Part shown: positions 43,001-55,194 of the stretch, one piece after another
Layout of the letters: each line of letters starts with the position of its first letter
How positions within the stretch are numbered: the first letter of the stretch is position 1
NCBI GenBank assembly: GCA_949752745.1
Contig: OX457031.1
Location: forward strand, 55,108,803-55,172,802
DNA from: Protula sp. h YS-2021
Lineage: Eukaryota > Annelida > Polychaeta > Sabellida > Serpulidae
Length of the DNA: 64,000 nt
Reading direction: 5' to 3'
Notes under the pieces: generated by a model
Seen by the model: only the letters and a program-made list of their open reading frames with translations
Database searches by the model: none
Told to the model about the DNA's origin: nothing
Program-made: the position numbers and the translations under genes

Positions 43001-43257
43001 CATTCGTTTATCAATGCATTGAATGTTATTTGCTTGTAAAAAATATGTGTAGAAAAAAGTTTAATGTAAATAATTGTTTTTTTTTGTAACACAATAAAAA
43101 GAAAGATTTTTTGTTAAAATGTAAATAATTGTTTTTTCTAACAAAATAAAAAAGAAAGTTGTATAAAACTGTCTTGTTTTATTTCTGATATTTATAATAA
43201 ATGACATTGACAATTACCCAATCAGCTTAACTAATAAAACTCTATATACTAACAACA

Positions 43258-43708
43258 TCAATAAAATAATGGTTTATAATGTCTACATACAAATTCCTTT
43301 ACCACAAAATCACCATCAATTCTTCTCAATACATCAATGATTTCATTGATGTATTGAGAAGAATTGATGGTGATTTTCTCTTTGAATAATATATTACACA
43401 CAATAAAATCCACATGTAGATGAAATCGGTGCTTGTAATGTAACTGAATTATAAATGAAATGAAAATTTAAAAACTTATTCAAACGACTATCTATAGGTA
43501 AAAGTCCATAAGAGTCAAAATATTCTCCTGGGTCTTTGTCAAAACACACTTCCACCCAGTGCTCTCCTGGTTCATCATGGCCGTCTGTATTGATGAAATA
43601 GGCACCACGTTGTAAAGATGGTAACTGGTCCATGGAAAACACACCTGGAAACAAGTCTTTTGTCATTCTATCATTGGATAGTATGGCATCTATATGTTTC
43701 GTATTCAT
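43258..43708 (-). pseudogene. Adenain-like cysteine protease, disrupted by an inverted duplication
   Basis: Polinton/adenovirus-type protease (Ulp1-like fold) that matures capsid proteins. The visible frame (43394-43708) has the catalytic His in GEHWVEVCFD, an acidic residue in EYFDSYG, and Cys in STCGFYCV. It stops right after the Cys motif. The expected C-terminal part lies beyond a 35 bp inverted duplication: frame 43258-43342 encodes DVLRRIDGDFVVKEF and ends with TGA at 43258. The gene is therefore broken by the hairpin insertion and a stop. Confidence 0.8.
43306..43377. repeat. Perfect 35 bp inverted repeat with 2-base loop
   Basis: Arms 43306-43340 and 43343-43377 are exact complements (AAAATCACCATCAATTCTTC ... 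GAAGAATTGATGGTGATTTT). The lower-coordinate arm, read on the minus strand, continues the protease gene. The other arm is an inverted extra copy of it. Confidence 0.93.
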
Positions 43709-43744
43709 GACTGGTAGTCGAATTGAATACTGCGATTTGCACTT

Positions 43745-44640
43745 ATTTAAATGATGTTGTTAAATTCAGCATAGACATGACATTGACTGTATTTTGCAAG
43801 GCACGGGCAAAATTCATTTCTAGCCGCAAATTCCCATGTTTAATGAGTGGATAGTGGTCATCACCACTATAATCAGGTGTTAAGTCAAATGCGAATGAAT
43901 AACCTCTAGGTCAATCTTCCCGTTTTATGATGGAACTTTTCTCACCATTCAATCTATCAAAACATTTGTAAAGAGTTTCAAAAGCGTCAAGACATTTCCC
44001 CTCATTAATTATGAGCTTGTGAGGTTTGGATAGGATTGGTTTGCCATCAGCGTAAAGTTGCTGTTAGAAATGTTAGAAATTGTATGTATTTCTCAATTTG
44101 TTCCAGCAAAGGATTCATTACGAACCATTCCAATGGCAATACGTTTTGGTAATTGACCCAAAAAGATGTTATCTTTCACAAAATATTGAAATCCAATGTG
44201 AATAGCTAAAATTTTACACTCTTTTCTGGTAATAGGAAACTTGGCAGGAGTTTTCATCATTGCATCTGTATATCCTAAGTGAATACCTAGACTAGCCCTC
44301 ACTTATGGAATGGTTGAAAACGCATCTCTCACTTCTTCCTTAAAAGTATTAGTTACAGCTATTAATACATATTCATCTTTTCGTCTATGTAAACGCGATT
44401 TCACACTGGCCATTGGGAAGATAACGATCCTGCTCAAACAAATCTACTCTTAAGGCACCTGTTAGTATAAACTAAGGCTTAGACGCGTATACAAATAACG
44501 ATTATGTAAATCATTATTTCCTGCTTCACCTATTTCACCACTTTCATTATTTACATGAAAACCTGTTATATACTTTTCTTGATTGGGTCTTTTCACCTCA
44601 TGAGTATTCATTGATTCCACCATAGGTTCCCTTGTTTTCT
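43745..44640 (-). pseudogene. Capsid-protein-like remnant (Polinton F54H12.2-like family)
   Basis: Broken frames. At 44093-44302 there is FPITRKECKILAIHIG and NIFLGQLPKRIAIGMV, and at about 43780-43905 YSFAFDLTPDYSGDD and HYPLIKHGNLRLEMNFA. From memory of the family these are conserved in the putative major capsid protein of Polintons, where they belong to a double jelly-roll protein. Stops and frameshifts occur near 43912 and 44060. Assignment to the major capsid protein is by family resemblance only. Confidence 0.62.
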
Positions 44641-44692
44641 AACAACATTTTATATTCGTATTCAAGAATGAGGACCATTTTCAAAGCATGTT

Positions 44693-44838
44693 TCATTTTA
44701 ACTGAGCTAACAAGGGTAGTGCAAATTTAGCAATGGCTCCAATGAATCGTCCTTTCTGATTGACCAACTTCTTTTTTCTTCGAAGTGATATCTCCCTATG
44801 TGTCAGTGTGCGTAGGGAACGACGCTCACGCTTGAATT
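44693..44838 (-). pseudogene. Small basic/hydrophobic virion-peptide-like remnant
   Basis: A ~48-codon frame without a start: KRERRSLRTLTHREISLRRK then NQKGRFIGAIAKFALPLLA. A basic segment followed by a short hydrophobic tail is typical of small core or membrane-lytic peptides encoded next to the capsid gene in Polintons. Weak support. Confidence 0.35.
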
Positions 44839-44901
44839 CCTAAAACCTTTTTGAGGATAAATGTCCTCGCAATATATTCAAACAAATTTCAAACAAGCTA
44901 G

Positions 44902-45444
44902 TTAATTCCCCCTTAGTAGCTTGCTGTAGCAAGGATTTACGTCGTTTAGGCCCACTGCGTGCAAGCATGTGAAAAAAGGCTGGTTAGCTCGAATACGTTT
45001 AGACATCTTGGCTGCGTATGGTTCGTGGTCTTTTTTTCGACTTGTTTCATAAAATATCTTCTGGAAGGCTTGTATGACGCTGGTATGTGATTTATTAGGG
45101 ATTGGCTGCACCCACAAATATTTGGAAAACACATCAATGACAACCAATAAGAAGCGGGTATCATCATTATAGGAGGCTATGTATCCCATGTCAGCCAAAT
45201 CAATATCCCACATATCATCAATACCACGTGTAATGACACGTTGCCTTTTAAACCTCTGTTTTCAGGTTGTAATAAACTGAATGCATCTTGATCCTGCAAT
45301 CATTTCTTCACTTTGGAATGAGTAATTGGTTGATTATGTTTTTAATATGTGATGAAGTTTGTAAGGACCAGCGAATGCTCCAGGTTGGTCAGGTTTAAAG
45401 TAAATATTGATTAAGTAGTCTTTCCAGGTCGATATGTTAACACT
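44902..45444 (-). pseudogene. RVE-type integrase, truncated and broken
   Basis: Polinton integrase (retroviral-integrase fold). The best frame (44902-45213) has MWDIDLADMG with the first catalytic Asp, then VVIDVFSKYLWVQPIPNKS and VIQAFQKIFYE. Upstream remnants in other frames include FKPDQPGAFAGPYKL near 45380-45420. The part with the second catalytic Asp and Glu is missing. The protein would insert element DNA and make a 6 bp target duplication. Confidence 0.8.
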
Positions 45445-45486
45445 AAATGAAAACCACTTGTTAACATATCTTACAGTTTATTCTTT

Positions 45487-45783
45487 TTACAAATCAAGTC
45501 TAGACACAAAGGTGTGAATAATTGGAGTCCATTGATCTTCAATGTACACTAACCAACTACTTAAAACATCAAATGTTACAGCATTTAAACTACATTTCTC
45601 ACAACGTTTATTTGCATTGTCCAAAACATTATCTGAATGAATATAATATTTAACTTCATTCCAATATGTATAGACACATGTGAAATGACGAGGGTGCAAT
45701 TTTTTACAGCTAATAACATTGCTTTGCAATATGCTTTTTGCACAATATATTGTCTCAATGTAATGTCTGCCATTATACTGCAA
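45487..45783 (-). CDS. Unidentified 98-residue ORF of the small-gene cluster
   Basis: Intact frame with paired cysteines (ANKRCEKCSLNA) and YCAKSILQSNVISCKKLHPR, possibly zinc-binding. Its ATG overlaps the 3' end of the next upstream ORF by 11 bases, the compact packing expected of virus-like elements. No family recognised. Confidence 0.5.
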   Translation of the reverse strand: MQYNGRHYIETIYCAKSILQSNVISCKKLHPRHFTCVYTYWNEVKYYIHSDNVLDNANKRCEKCSLNAVTFDVLSSWLVYIEDQWTPIIHTFVSRLDL

Positions 45784-46060
45784 TATACATTAACCACTGT
45801 CTCACTTCATCAAACAGTCTTGGATCAAACCGAGCAAAGTGAGATGCTGCTTCCACATCAAACTCCTCATCTCGGTCAATGTTTGAAAGTGCACACACAC
45901 ACACACACTCCTCACGTAAGTTTGGCAAGTTCAGCGTTGAATGAGCAAGTTCCCAATAGATATTAAAGTGTTGCAGCTGTTCTTCAATAGAACCAAACCG
46001 CACCAGTTCACTTATCATGTAGTCCACGTACTTCTCCTTGAAACACGTTTCTGCATCCAT
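45773..46060 (-). CDS. Unidentified 95-residue ORF of the small-gene cluster
   Basis: Intact. Acidic and helical, with DYMISELVRFGSIEEQLQHF and RLFDEVRQWLMY. A GT microsatellite inside codes CVCVCA. It is separated from the upstream ORF by nine bases. No family recognised. Confidence 0.5.
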   Translation of the reverse strand: MDAETCFKEKYVDYMISELVRFGSIEEQLQHFNIYWELAHSTLNLPNLREECVCVCALSNIDRDEEFDVEAASHFARFDPRLFDEVRQWLMYIAV

Positions 46061-46069
46061 CCTGCTTCA

Positions 46070-46450
46070 CTACGACGGCTGATGAGCAAATGGTTTTTCA
46101 AAAGGTCTGAGGTGACTCTCCAGATACTTTAGCGAGCCACACTTGCTGCAGAAGTTGTCTGGTTTACTCATCTTGAAATTGTATTTGTGATAGTGACAAT
46201 CATAATCACTGGCATATTCGTAAGCATCACAATATTCACAGGTAAGTCCAAGCTGATTTTGCACGTTCATATTCTCCAATTGAACGTCAGCCAGTCTTTT
46301 CTTAGATAGTTTTGACAGCTTCATCCGATTATCCTTTTGCAGTTTGATGACAGTTTTCACACCATGACATTCCGTACATGGTTCAGGTTTGGCGAATAAT
46401 ACTGAGTTATCCATCTCCTGAAGCATTGTCTCCCATTCACCGTCATTCAT
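46070..46450 (-). CDS. Unidentified 126-residue Cys-rich ORF
   Basis: Intact. Three CxxC units (CTECHG, CEYCDAYEYA, CSKCGSL) and a DCHYHKY segment suggest a zinc-ribbon protein with two metal sites. A TATA-like TATTTAAAG lies about 26 bases upstream of the ATG. It heads the three-gene run 46450 to 45487. Function unknown. Confidence 0.55.
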   Translation of the reverse strand: MNDGEWETMLQEMDNSVLFAKPEPCTECHGVKTVIKLQKDNRMKLSKLSKKRLADVQLENMNVQNQLGLTCEYCDAYEYASDYDCHYHKYNFKMSKPDNFCSKCGSLKYLESHLRPFEKPFAHQPS

Positions 46451-46475
46451 GTTGATTTAATACTTGTATACTGTC

Positions 46476-46484
46476 CCTTTAAAT
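46476..46484 (-). promoter_or_regulatory. TATA-like box before the Cys-rich ORF
   Basis: TATTTAAAG on the minus strand about 26 bases upstream of the ATG at 46450. Confidence 0.45.
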
Positions 46485-46590
46485 AGCGACGTACGCAAAA
46501 AAAATTCACATAGCGTATGTCTAGGTATGAAATGACTTCAATCCACTTCGCTTTTGTTAAGTACAGTTTGAAGCCAATGTAGCGTAAAGT

Positions 46591-46740
46591 TCACAAGTTC
46601 TGGCGCACAATCTTCCACAAGGATGGCACTAAAGCAAGCCATTTCTCTCCACGTTTGATTCGAAGAAATGGCCCAAATTCTCTATGCTCCACAGTAATGT
46701 TTAAGTTCACACTAATTTTAAAGCCACTTTTCTTCTCCAT
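46591..46740 (-). CDS. Unidentified 49-residue ORF
   Basis: Starts at ATG 46740 (context GCCATGG, a good Kozak match) and reads MEKKSGFKISVNLNITVEHR, then EFGPFLRIKRGEKWLALVPS. A clear TATA box (TATATAAAAGG) lies about 41 bases upstream. The strand pattern and Trp position are loosely PC4-like, but the family is not secure. The good promoter and start support a real small gene. Confidence 0.5.
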   Translation of the reverse strand: MEKKSGFKISVNLNITVEHREFGPFLRIKRGEKWLALVPSLWKIVRQNL

Positions 46741-46780
46741 GGCTACACATTAAATGCTGACCTGGTCCTCTTCGCCCGTT

Positions 46781-46791
46781 CCTTTTATATA
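46781..46791 (-). promoter_or_regulatory. TATA box before the 49-residue ORF
   Basis: TATATAAAAGG on the minus strand. Confidence 0.55.
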
Positions 46792-46809
46792 GTATGACGT
46801 ATTACATCA

Positions 46810-47456
46810 CATGTATGTTTTCACGAGATGGTTGTAAAATCGTGGAGTCAGCTCGTTGAAAGCATCACGAAAGGCTGTTGGCAGAACGACTGTTAGAGAT
46901 TATCTCATGACGATTACTAAAAAGTCTCCTCGTTTGCCACTGCTCATTAGCCATGCAAAGAGCATTGGCATGGTGAAATGCCCTTTTTCATAGAGGCAGG
47001 CTATCATATCATCCACTTAATGCGCTCTTAAAGGTATTGGAAACCATGTAGCATGGCCTTCGCACATTTGAAATCGTGATCCTCATCAGTACGCTTTGAC
47101 ATCGGCAGCCACCCGGTCTTAAAAAGTCCCTCATAAAGGCTTCTAAAAAGGTGAACGAGACATTTGGTATGACCTCGCAGAACTGTATCTCTGACGTGTG
47201 ATTATGCTGTGTTTTTCCTTCTAGCATGCGGATGAGCCGAATGGTGTCACTCATTTCTTCAATGAGGTATATGTACGTGTCTTTGTTGAAAGAGCCTTCT
47301 TCGCATAAGCACCATAAAATGTCAGTATAGGCTAGAGGAAGCATTGCCTGAAAGTTCCGTTTCAACAGCGTAACATCTTAGTCCCTAACAGGTATGGTCT
47401 AGATTCAAATTTAGACTTGACCCTCGTGAGATGCTCGTCTTCACTGTTTCCTTCGC

Positions 47457-47491
<35 letters not shown>

Positions 47492-47730
47492 ATCATCATC
47501 ATCATCGCTTGACATTGCTTCATATGTGCTTCTAACTTTTCGCTGGGTTGCTTGGTGTTACCATTTACAAGTGCATTTGCAACCCAGAAGGGGCAGTCAA
47601 ATTCCTCAGGATCTGGCATTCTTTGATGCACTGCAGGAACGTCTGCTGGAGCGCCTAACGCTTCACCCAAGACTTTTTTAGCGTCTGTCATTGCAGCCAA
47701 AAACGCATCATTCTCTTCCATAGTTAGCAA
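46810..47730 (-). pseudogene. Broken gene with poly-Asp tract
   Basis: Two frames overlap by four bases at 47362-47365 (47362-47730, 122 codons; 47009-47365, 118 codons). A third frame continues to about 46895 (ACLYEKGHFTMPMLFAWLMS). Together they look like one ~300-residue gene split by frameshifts. The first part is acidic with an 11-Asp run coded by a CAT/ATC microsatellite, and MPDPEEFDCPFWVANALVNG. No family recognised. Confidence 0.5.
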
Positions 47731-48189
47731 TGTGTCATAAAAAACAACCGTTTCGTTAGCAGTGAAGCGAAACAGATCATCAATGTCTATGTTGATAGCT
47801 GGAGGTTATTCAGCGGTGTTTCCATGATGTCTTGACAACGTAATTGCCTTTTCAGGGATGAAATGACACTTTTATAAGCATTTTTGGAGATGGGAGATGT
47901 CCCACATAACATCACAAAATATGTATAGACCAAGACGTAATATGCGTTTCAAAACTAAATTTTGCTAAAAGTTGCTGGCCGAAGGGGGGGGGGGGGGGTC
48001 AAAAACCAAATATGTTCAGAATCGTCTGAAATGGATAAATATGCAAAAATCACAAAATTTTCCCACGGGGGGTCCCACATACCATCACATAATATGTATA
48101 GACACGCAATATATGTTCCAAAACTAAATTTTATTATAATTTGTTGACCGAGGTGGGGGGGGGTCCGATACACCATGAACTAGGGGGGT

Positions 48190-48213
48190 CTGACACACAT
48201 ACACACACACACA

Positions 48214-48284
<71 letters not shown>

Positions 48285-48285
48285 T
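48190..48285 (+). repeat. CA microsatellite
   Basis: About 45 CA units, partly interrupted by CATA, upstream of a TATA box. Confidence 0.95.
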
Positions 48286-48297
48286 ATGTTCTGGGGA

Positions 48298-48305
48298 TAT
48301 AAAAG
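48298..48305 (+). promoter_or_regulatory. TATA box, right subterminal gene
   Basis: TATAAAAG, 43 bases before ATG 48341. Confidence 0.5.
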
Positions 48306-48340
48306 CCTCCCCTTTACACGTTTTTTTTTCACTTGTCAAA

Positions 48341-48620
48341 ATGCAGTTTTACAATGACATCAACAATTATGGAAATGGATGTTACGGTCCATGCACCGAC
48401 AGGCACACAATACAGACAGTACTACCTTCAACTGCTACCGGATCCGGCACGTGCTGCGGTAGTTTGCCTATCAGTTTTCATGAACCCGACCATTACTATC
48501 GGAAAACGGCTGCAGAACATTGAAGAAGGCGATTACATGGCGGCCTACCAAAGGATGTTGATGCTTTGGGAGGACGTACCGACCGCTCTCGAAGAACATG
48601 AATATCCAGTATGGGCCTGA
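48341..48620 (+). pseudogene. Unidentified small gene, probably frameshifted
   Basis: The ATG-proximal frame (MQFYNDINNYGNGCYGPCTD) is open for 60 codons. A second frame is open to 48620 with IEEGDYMAAYQRMLMLWEDV. Either or both may be real; a frameshift near 48430 would join them in sense. No family recognised. Confidence 0.35.
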
Positions 48621-48965
48621 TATTTGTTGGTTAACGACATTGAACATGTTTTGGATGCGGCTGCTTCCTAGGAAACTATACAGCGATCTCGTCCATTTGC
48701 AGGCATCAAGCATGCATTTACTGTGCCTGCATCCACACATACCTGGCGGCCCTGTGCCATGAGTACGGCCTAGAATGTATGACCTGCGGAGCCGGAACGG
48801 TCTACTTCGTCTTCAACGGCCAGCAAATGACGCAGCAGATAAGATACGTTCAAGACAGTTAGACCATTGTCAACTAACACCCAGTGAGAAGATTTAAAAT
48901 CCTCCTGGCTGCCCTTTTCAGGGCGGCCGCCCAAAAATCCGAAATACGCTAGTGTCATTGTGTAT

Positions 48966-49155
<190 letters not shown>

Positions 49156-49170
49156 AATATATGAGCTGGT

Positions 49171-49288
49171 CACATCTTTGAATGGGCTTGTCATTCGAAC
49201 ACATCTTTGCTCAACTTCTCTGAGAGCTCGTTGCCGTGGGGGGGGGACTGTGGTAAAACTCTGTGGTAGAATCCTGCGGTAGAAGACT
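49171..49288 (-). repeat. Right terminal inverted repeat of the Polinton-like element
   Basis: Complement of the left end, with GAGCTCTCAGAGAAGTTGAG and a TGTTCGAATGACAAGCCCAT unit. It is about 85-90% alike. Confidence 0.8.
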
Positions 49289-50245
49289 GTTCTAGACAGG
49301 CTACAAGATGGAACATGCGATGGTATTTATTGACGTCATTACTGTTCTAATGCCATCGCCATTCTTTTTGTGTTTAATCACTACACAACACTGATTAAAG
49401 CATTTTTACTATGCTGGCTATAATAGACCACACATGTTAAATTAAGAAGTTGGAAAAAGAACGAAGAATGAATAAATAGTAAAAGAAGGGCTTGATTCAA
49501 AAAGACAGTATGATCAGTCACTTTATACGACATGCACGGAACGTCAACCAACAGGTCTATTCTTCAGATTACCTTACTGGTGAAGGCAAAGTGTGCAATT
49601 TTTTTCAATTTCAAAGTTTCCAAACATCAATTTATGTCAGATTTTGATCTGTTGATATTGAGCAGTACGGCCGAAATATACTGTATTAATGTGTAAACGG
49701 TGCTATTATTACCAATGCAATAAGACGTTATTTTGCAACCGCTTTATTAATACAAACACACAACCACATTATTAATAAAAATAAGTAATTTATGATCTGT
49801 GTTGCATTAAAACTTATGATGTTTGGCGTTATAGTAACCAACAAAATAGGTATAAAAACTTTTATAAGCCACTGCTCCAAGTACTAATTTCTACCTATGA
49901 TTATTATATAAAAGCCAGATTCACTCATGCAGTCAGTAACTCTTAGGAAACCTTTCATCGATAATAGAACTCCAATTACGATTAAGGAAGCTTATCAAAG
50001 AGGCACTAGTACTTGTGATCATGGAATTGTTTATTGTTAATTTGATAAAAAGTTGAGTTATTGTGCCATTATATCGTGAACTGACAAACGATCGGAGCAC
50101 AAAATTAAGCCAATGTAAATAAAGGGCACCAAAACAACAACCAACAGATGATAAAAAATTATACAAACGTTGTATTATTGGGCATTTCCGGAGTCTTGAC
50201 ATATACTATATAGAACCCGAAGCAGATCGAATTAAGTGTATTTAT
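49289..50245. other. AT-rich flank: no gene seen
   Basis: No coding, RNA or repeat structure recognised. Confidence 0.5.
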
Positions 50246-50620
50246 CAGGGTTCATAGCGAAAACCAGACGTCAAATTCGAGGATTTTCAAGGACATTTGG
50301 AGGTGAAATTCCAGTATTTTCAAGGATATATTTAAATGAAATTCCAGGATTCCAGAACTTTAAAAACATTTTAAATTCAAGAATGTCGTTTATTTGTACT
50401 TCTAAACCAAAAAGTTTGATTATCTATGTGTGCATTATATTTTTAAATCGTACATACAGGCAAAATAGGTATATTTCATAAAATAAAAAAAAATAATTAC
50501 GAATTCCGTATTCCAGGATTTTCAAGGATTTTTGCCAAATTCCAGGATTTTACATGATCCTTGAATGATTTTGCCGCATTCCAGGATTTTCCAGGATTTC
50601 AAGGATCGCTATGAACCCTG
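50246..50620. mobile_element. hAT-like MITE, CAGGGTTCATAGCG ends
   Basis: 375 bp starting CAGGGTTCATAGCGA and ending with its complement. ATTTAT flanks both sides (50240-50245, 50621-50626). The interior has multiple CCAGGATTTTCAAGGA segments. No coding. Confidence 0.72.
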
Positions 50621-50849
50621 ATTTATGTTCATTGCATTGTTAAATTGCAATTACTTTTCAGCAAATACAACTCCAATAGAATCATAGTATGAAGATCACA
50701 AGTTATGAAGCTTGCAATTAAAGTTCTATGATCTACGATCATGGAAAGTAACACTAGCACTGAAGTGCAATCAATGCGCTTCAAATGGCATTTCAATAAA
50801 AACAATGTCTTTTATTATGGGCTATGATAATACTCAATATCAACAGATC

Positions 50850-51110
<261 letters not shown>

Positions 51111-52537
51111 AAGTCTTTAAAGGCTGGGTGTTACACTTCCTGAACATTTATCTAGACGTAAATTCACATTCATGTTTACAAATAGCAGATCCTTTAATTT
51201 TTTGTCTTATTTCTGAAATAACACGATTTTCCACAACTGCAATGCCTATGTTTTATCCTGGAAAATCTCAAAAAGCTATGCAAAGGTTCAGATTCATCCA
51301 TTTTACGTTTTTAAAATATAGTGAGACTTTGCTCGCCTGCAATGTAGGTATTGACTCACTATGTGCAGATTCAAAAGACAGGGTCTCAAATTTTTTTATA
51401 AACGACGAAGTGTTAATGTATGAATATTTTATCCAATTCAAGTTTAAACGACGCTCCAATCTGTAACATACGTAAATATGCATATTTCCCTTTCTAAATT
51501 TATGAACACTGGATAAACATTCCCGGAACTTGTCTGGACAAAATAAAAGTGTCGATAGAAAATATGAAATATCATATCCAATTTTGACAACTGCCAATGG
51601 GTCAATTTGTTTATTTATTTATTATTATTATTTTTTTAGTTGTATTACATTTGCTTTTGTTTTTATTGTTCTTGGTATTTGTAATAAATTTGGTGACTTA
51701 TACTTTTTTAAAATTTGCACCATCTCAAAGGAATGTACATGTTACAGGGCATTTGAGTAATCAAAGAATGCACTCATTTACTAAAATGTTTGTTAATATT
51801 CACGTTTTCGCTGCGATAGACACGGAAAACGTATATTCGCTAAAACTTGTACGCAATACGCGAATTCTCCGAAGTTCAGAGTACTTCACTTTGTGAATTC
51901 AATGAACCTTCGGGAAATTTCTGTTGCAAGGAAAACTAAGCAAATATTGTCAATTAACTAAAATGTTGTGTAATAAACTACAAGCCTACAGACCAGCAAT
52001 GATATTTTATATGGAGTGTAACGCCTTCAGATTCACAGAATGTTCGTTCTAATTAGAAACGAATAGTATTTTCCAAATTCAGAGAGAAGTCAGATGACCG
52101 TATATCAGAAATTGCTATAAGTGCTGGCTGAGGTTTATGGTAAAATCATACTGATGTCAAATTGTGCCTTAAATTCTTAGAGACGTTGCAGCCATCCGTA
52201 GACAATTCGTACCCAAAGAAATATTATAATGTATCGCAATTGACAATATTTAAGTAGATTTCTGTACTTAACTCAGATGGATCAATTTTTGTGTGGTGAC
52301 TGGATACCCAGGATTTAATCTTCCTATAACATGCTCTGTGGGTACAGCATGGTTGCAATGTCTTAATTATCTACTCTGGAGTTTGAGCCCTGAGATACTT
52401 CCTATCTGAGCTCTCAATGCCAGACGCTAGGTTGCACGGCTATGACCTTTGATCTTATACTCCAGAAGTAATCTACTAAATGGCAAATTACATACTCAGG
52501 CGTCTTTGCTCTGTGATTTGAATATTAACGCGTGTTA

Positions 52538-52581
<44 letters not shown>

Positions 52582-54400
52582 TATTGGAAGGGGGTTAAAT
52601 ATGAAAATAGTTATGACTTAACCATTCCTGCTGTTTAACCGGTTTAACCGCTGGTACGCACCAATGAAATGTCATACCTAAAAGACCTCCAAAAAATAAT
52701 TACGACACTCCATCGGTTAATTGTCACTCCTAAGCTTGTAAGGGTAAGATCTTGCGAGCTATATTTAATTTAAACAATACACGTCTGATAGATAGTTTGT
52801 AACAATGTAGAAAATGACTTTTATCTAAGAGTCGTGTTTTATAATTACAGGAGACACATGACACTTACAAGAATAAGCCTATCGGTAGAAGTTTTGGGGA
52901 ATAAACGTATTTTCTTGAGGTGCAGCGAATACGTGAATTTCCTGAACATTTAATAGAATACGCGTATTCCCTGTTTACAAGAATTACCCATGTATCTCTT
53001 GAAGCTATTATCATACATCAAATCCATCAAAAATGCAAAAAAGAAGGCAGTGCAAAAACAAAAGCCACCAAACGACAAAATATGGTGCAAAGGCGGAAAA
53101 AAGAAAAGAACCGATTAAGACATACTGGGACACTGGTGTTGAAAATTTGAGAGATAACAGAAAGAAATGGGGAAAAAATTGGCGAAAATTTTGCGAACTT
53201 TGGAATTTGCATAATTCGTCAAATTGGGGGGAAATACCTGACCAATTTCAATTCTTTTTACCTCTGTTCTAAAATACCTTCGTGCTAATTTTCATTGGAA
53301 TTTAACTTCACTTTTAGGAGATGTCTTTTTTGCAATTTGGGATTGGTTCGCTGAATTAACGAAAGTTTGCGAAATAAAATAAGGAATTTCTGCATCTTAA
53401 ATCTGCTATATTTCTATAAATATTTTACTGTGGTCCGATGAATAACTGAACAATAGCTAAAAAAACGTCTTAATCGAATAAATTTAGAGTTCAATGGTTT
53501 TTGGATACTCTCTTGAGTTTTGCAGTCCTAGAAAGTACATGCGTGTGGTTGAATGTGCCTTCATGTTTATTCATTGCAGGAGCATGTTCCTGCTCACTAG
53601 ATGGCAAAGATAATATGTTATCACCCTACTGATACCGCACAAACATTTTCATTTATAAATATTTTGAATAAGTATTAAAGGGTTTTCAGAATACAAGCCC
53701 ATAAGGCTAGGTATTTTGACCTGGCCTCCGAAAAAATATAAACACAGTAACATAAAAAATAAAGATCCCCTGCTGTCCCTACTGCCAGATCCCTACCCGA
53801 GATCTGTTTCTTTTTAGGTACTTGTTTGAATATTTTCTTATTACTTCTTTATAATCTGTTTGCAATAATGTCGTGTCCTAAGTTCTCCACTTCGAGTTTA
53901 GTTTGTTACTAGCTGGCTGGTATACCACCTCTGGATAGCCGGGGCATAAAACCCACGAGAGGACAGACTTATGCACACATATACAGATTCGTGGAAACTT
54001 TACAGCCTCCAGAAGACAACAGCGATTAACAGACCTAGATAATATTAGAAGAAAGTAACTGTGCAAAATTTGTTGAAGAAAAATTATCGAATAAATTAAA
54101 AATTCAGATAAATTTCAGCTTTTTATAAAAATTTTCTGAAAGAAACAGCCCAGAAGAGTCACACTTTTTAACCTGACAAAAAGTTCAATTTTTCCCACTC
54201 TTCTGCATTTGAGTCGCACTTCTCATCAGCTGAAAAACGCACTTTGATACTCTTCAAAAAGAGTTTCGTGTTGCTAATTTGGATAGTAACTCATAGGTAA
54301 CGAAACCATACGACGCCCCAGGCGGCACCGCCTTCTGAATGTCTGTTCTCTCATCGACAGTACTACGAAGGTGACGACAAATATGTGACTAATCTGCTCT
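51111..54400. other. Gene-free stretch
   Basis: AT-rich, with an ATT microsatellite at about 52537-52581. Short open frames (for example 51128-51466 and 52920-53272) show no domain or splice context. Confidence 0.5.
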
Positions 54401-54417
54401 CCAATGTTCATGTTTGG

Positions 54418-54638
<221 letters not shown>

Positions 54639-55194
54639 GTTTTTGCAAGCCAGCTGGATTTGATAAAGAAGTCTACAAGTCAACTAGCAGATCGTTTGAG
54701 CTTTCTTACATGAAAATAACTAAATATGAAGAACCGGGATAACAAACGATGACGATAATAGACATAACTTTCAATCGTGTGTACAAAATGGTAGAAACTG
54801 AAGGGAAAAGTGAGATGTTTCACGCATTTCTTCCTTTACCATAAAAAAGAAAAAAGAAATATGCCACGATTTCTAGTAAGAAAAAATGTTTTTTTTTTTA
54901 TTTGTAGTATTTCAAGATTGCATTCAAAAAGATCTCTGGTTACTATTTTTTACCATTATTATGAAAGTTTTGCGAGGCTCGAGCGATTTCGACTGATATT
55001 CGCACTCGCAGTGAAACAAAATATAGCGCTTGCTGTTGTAAACAAGTTCAACAATAATTGAAGTTTCGAATAAAATTTTAAGTTTTTTTTGTTTTGTTTT
55101 GAAAAGAAATTGGCAAAACATGAAAGTGAGTGATCTGTGGGTTACATGGGCGATAATATGAGTACGCAGTGTTGAATGTTTTGTAATTGAGGCC

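Noticed and set aside
51128..53272. Several 60-112 codon frames as host exons
   Set aside because: No recognisable domains, no consistent splice sites, AT-rich composition like the surroundings.
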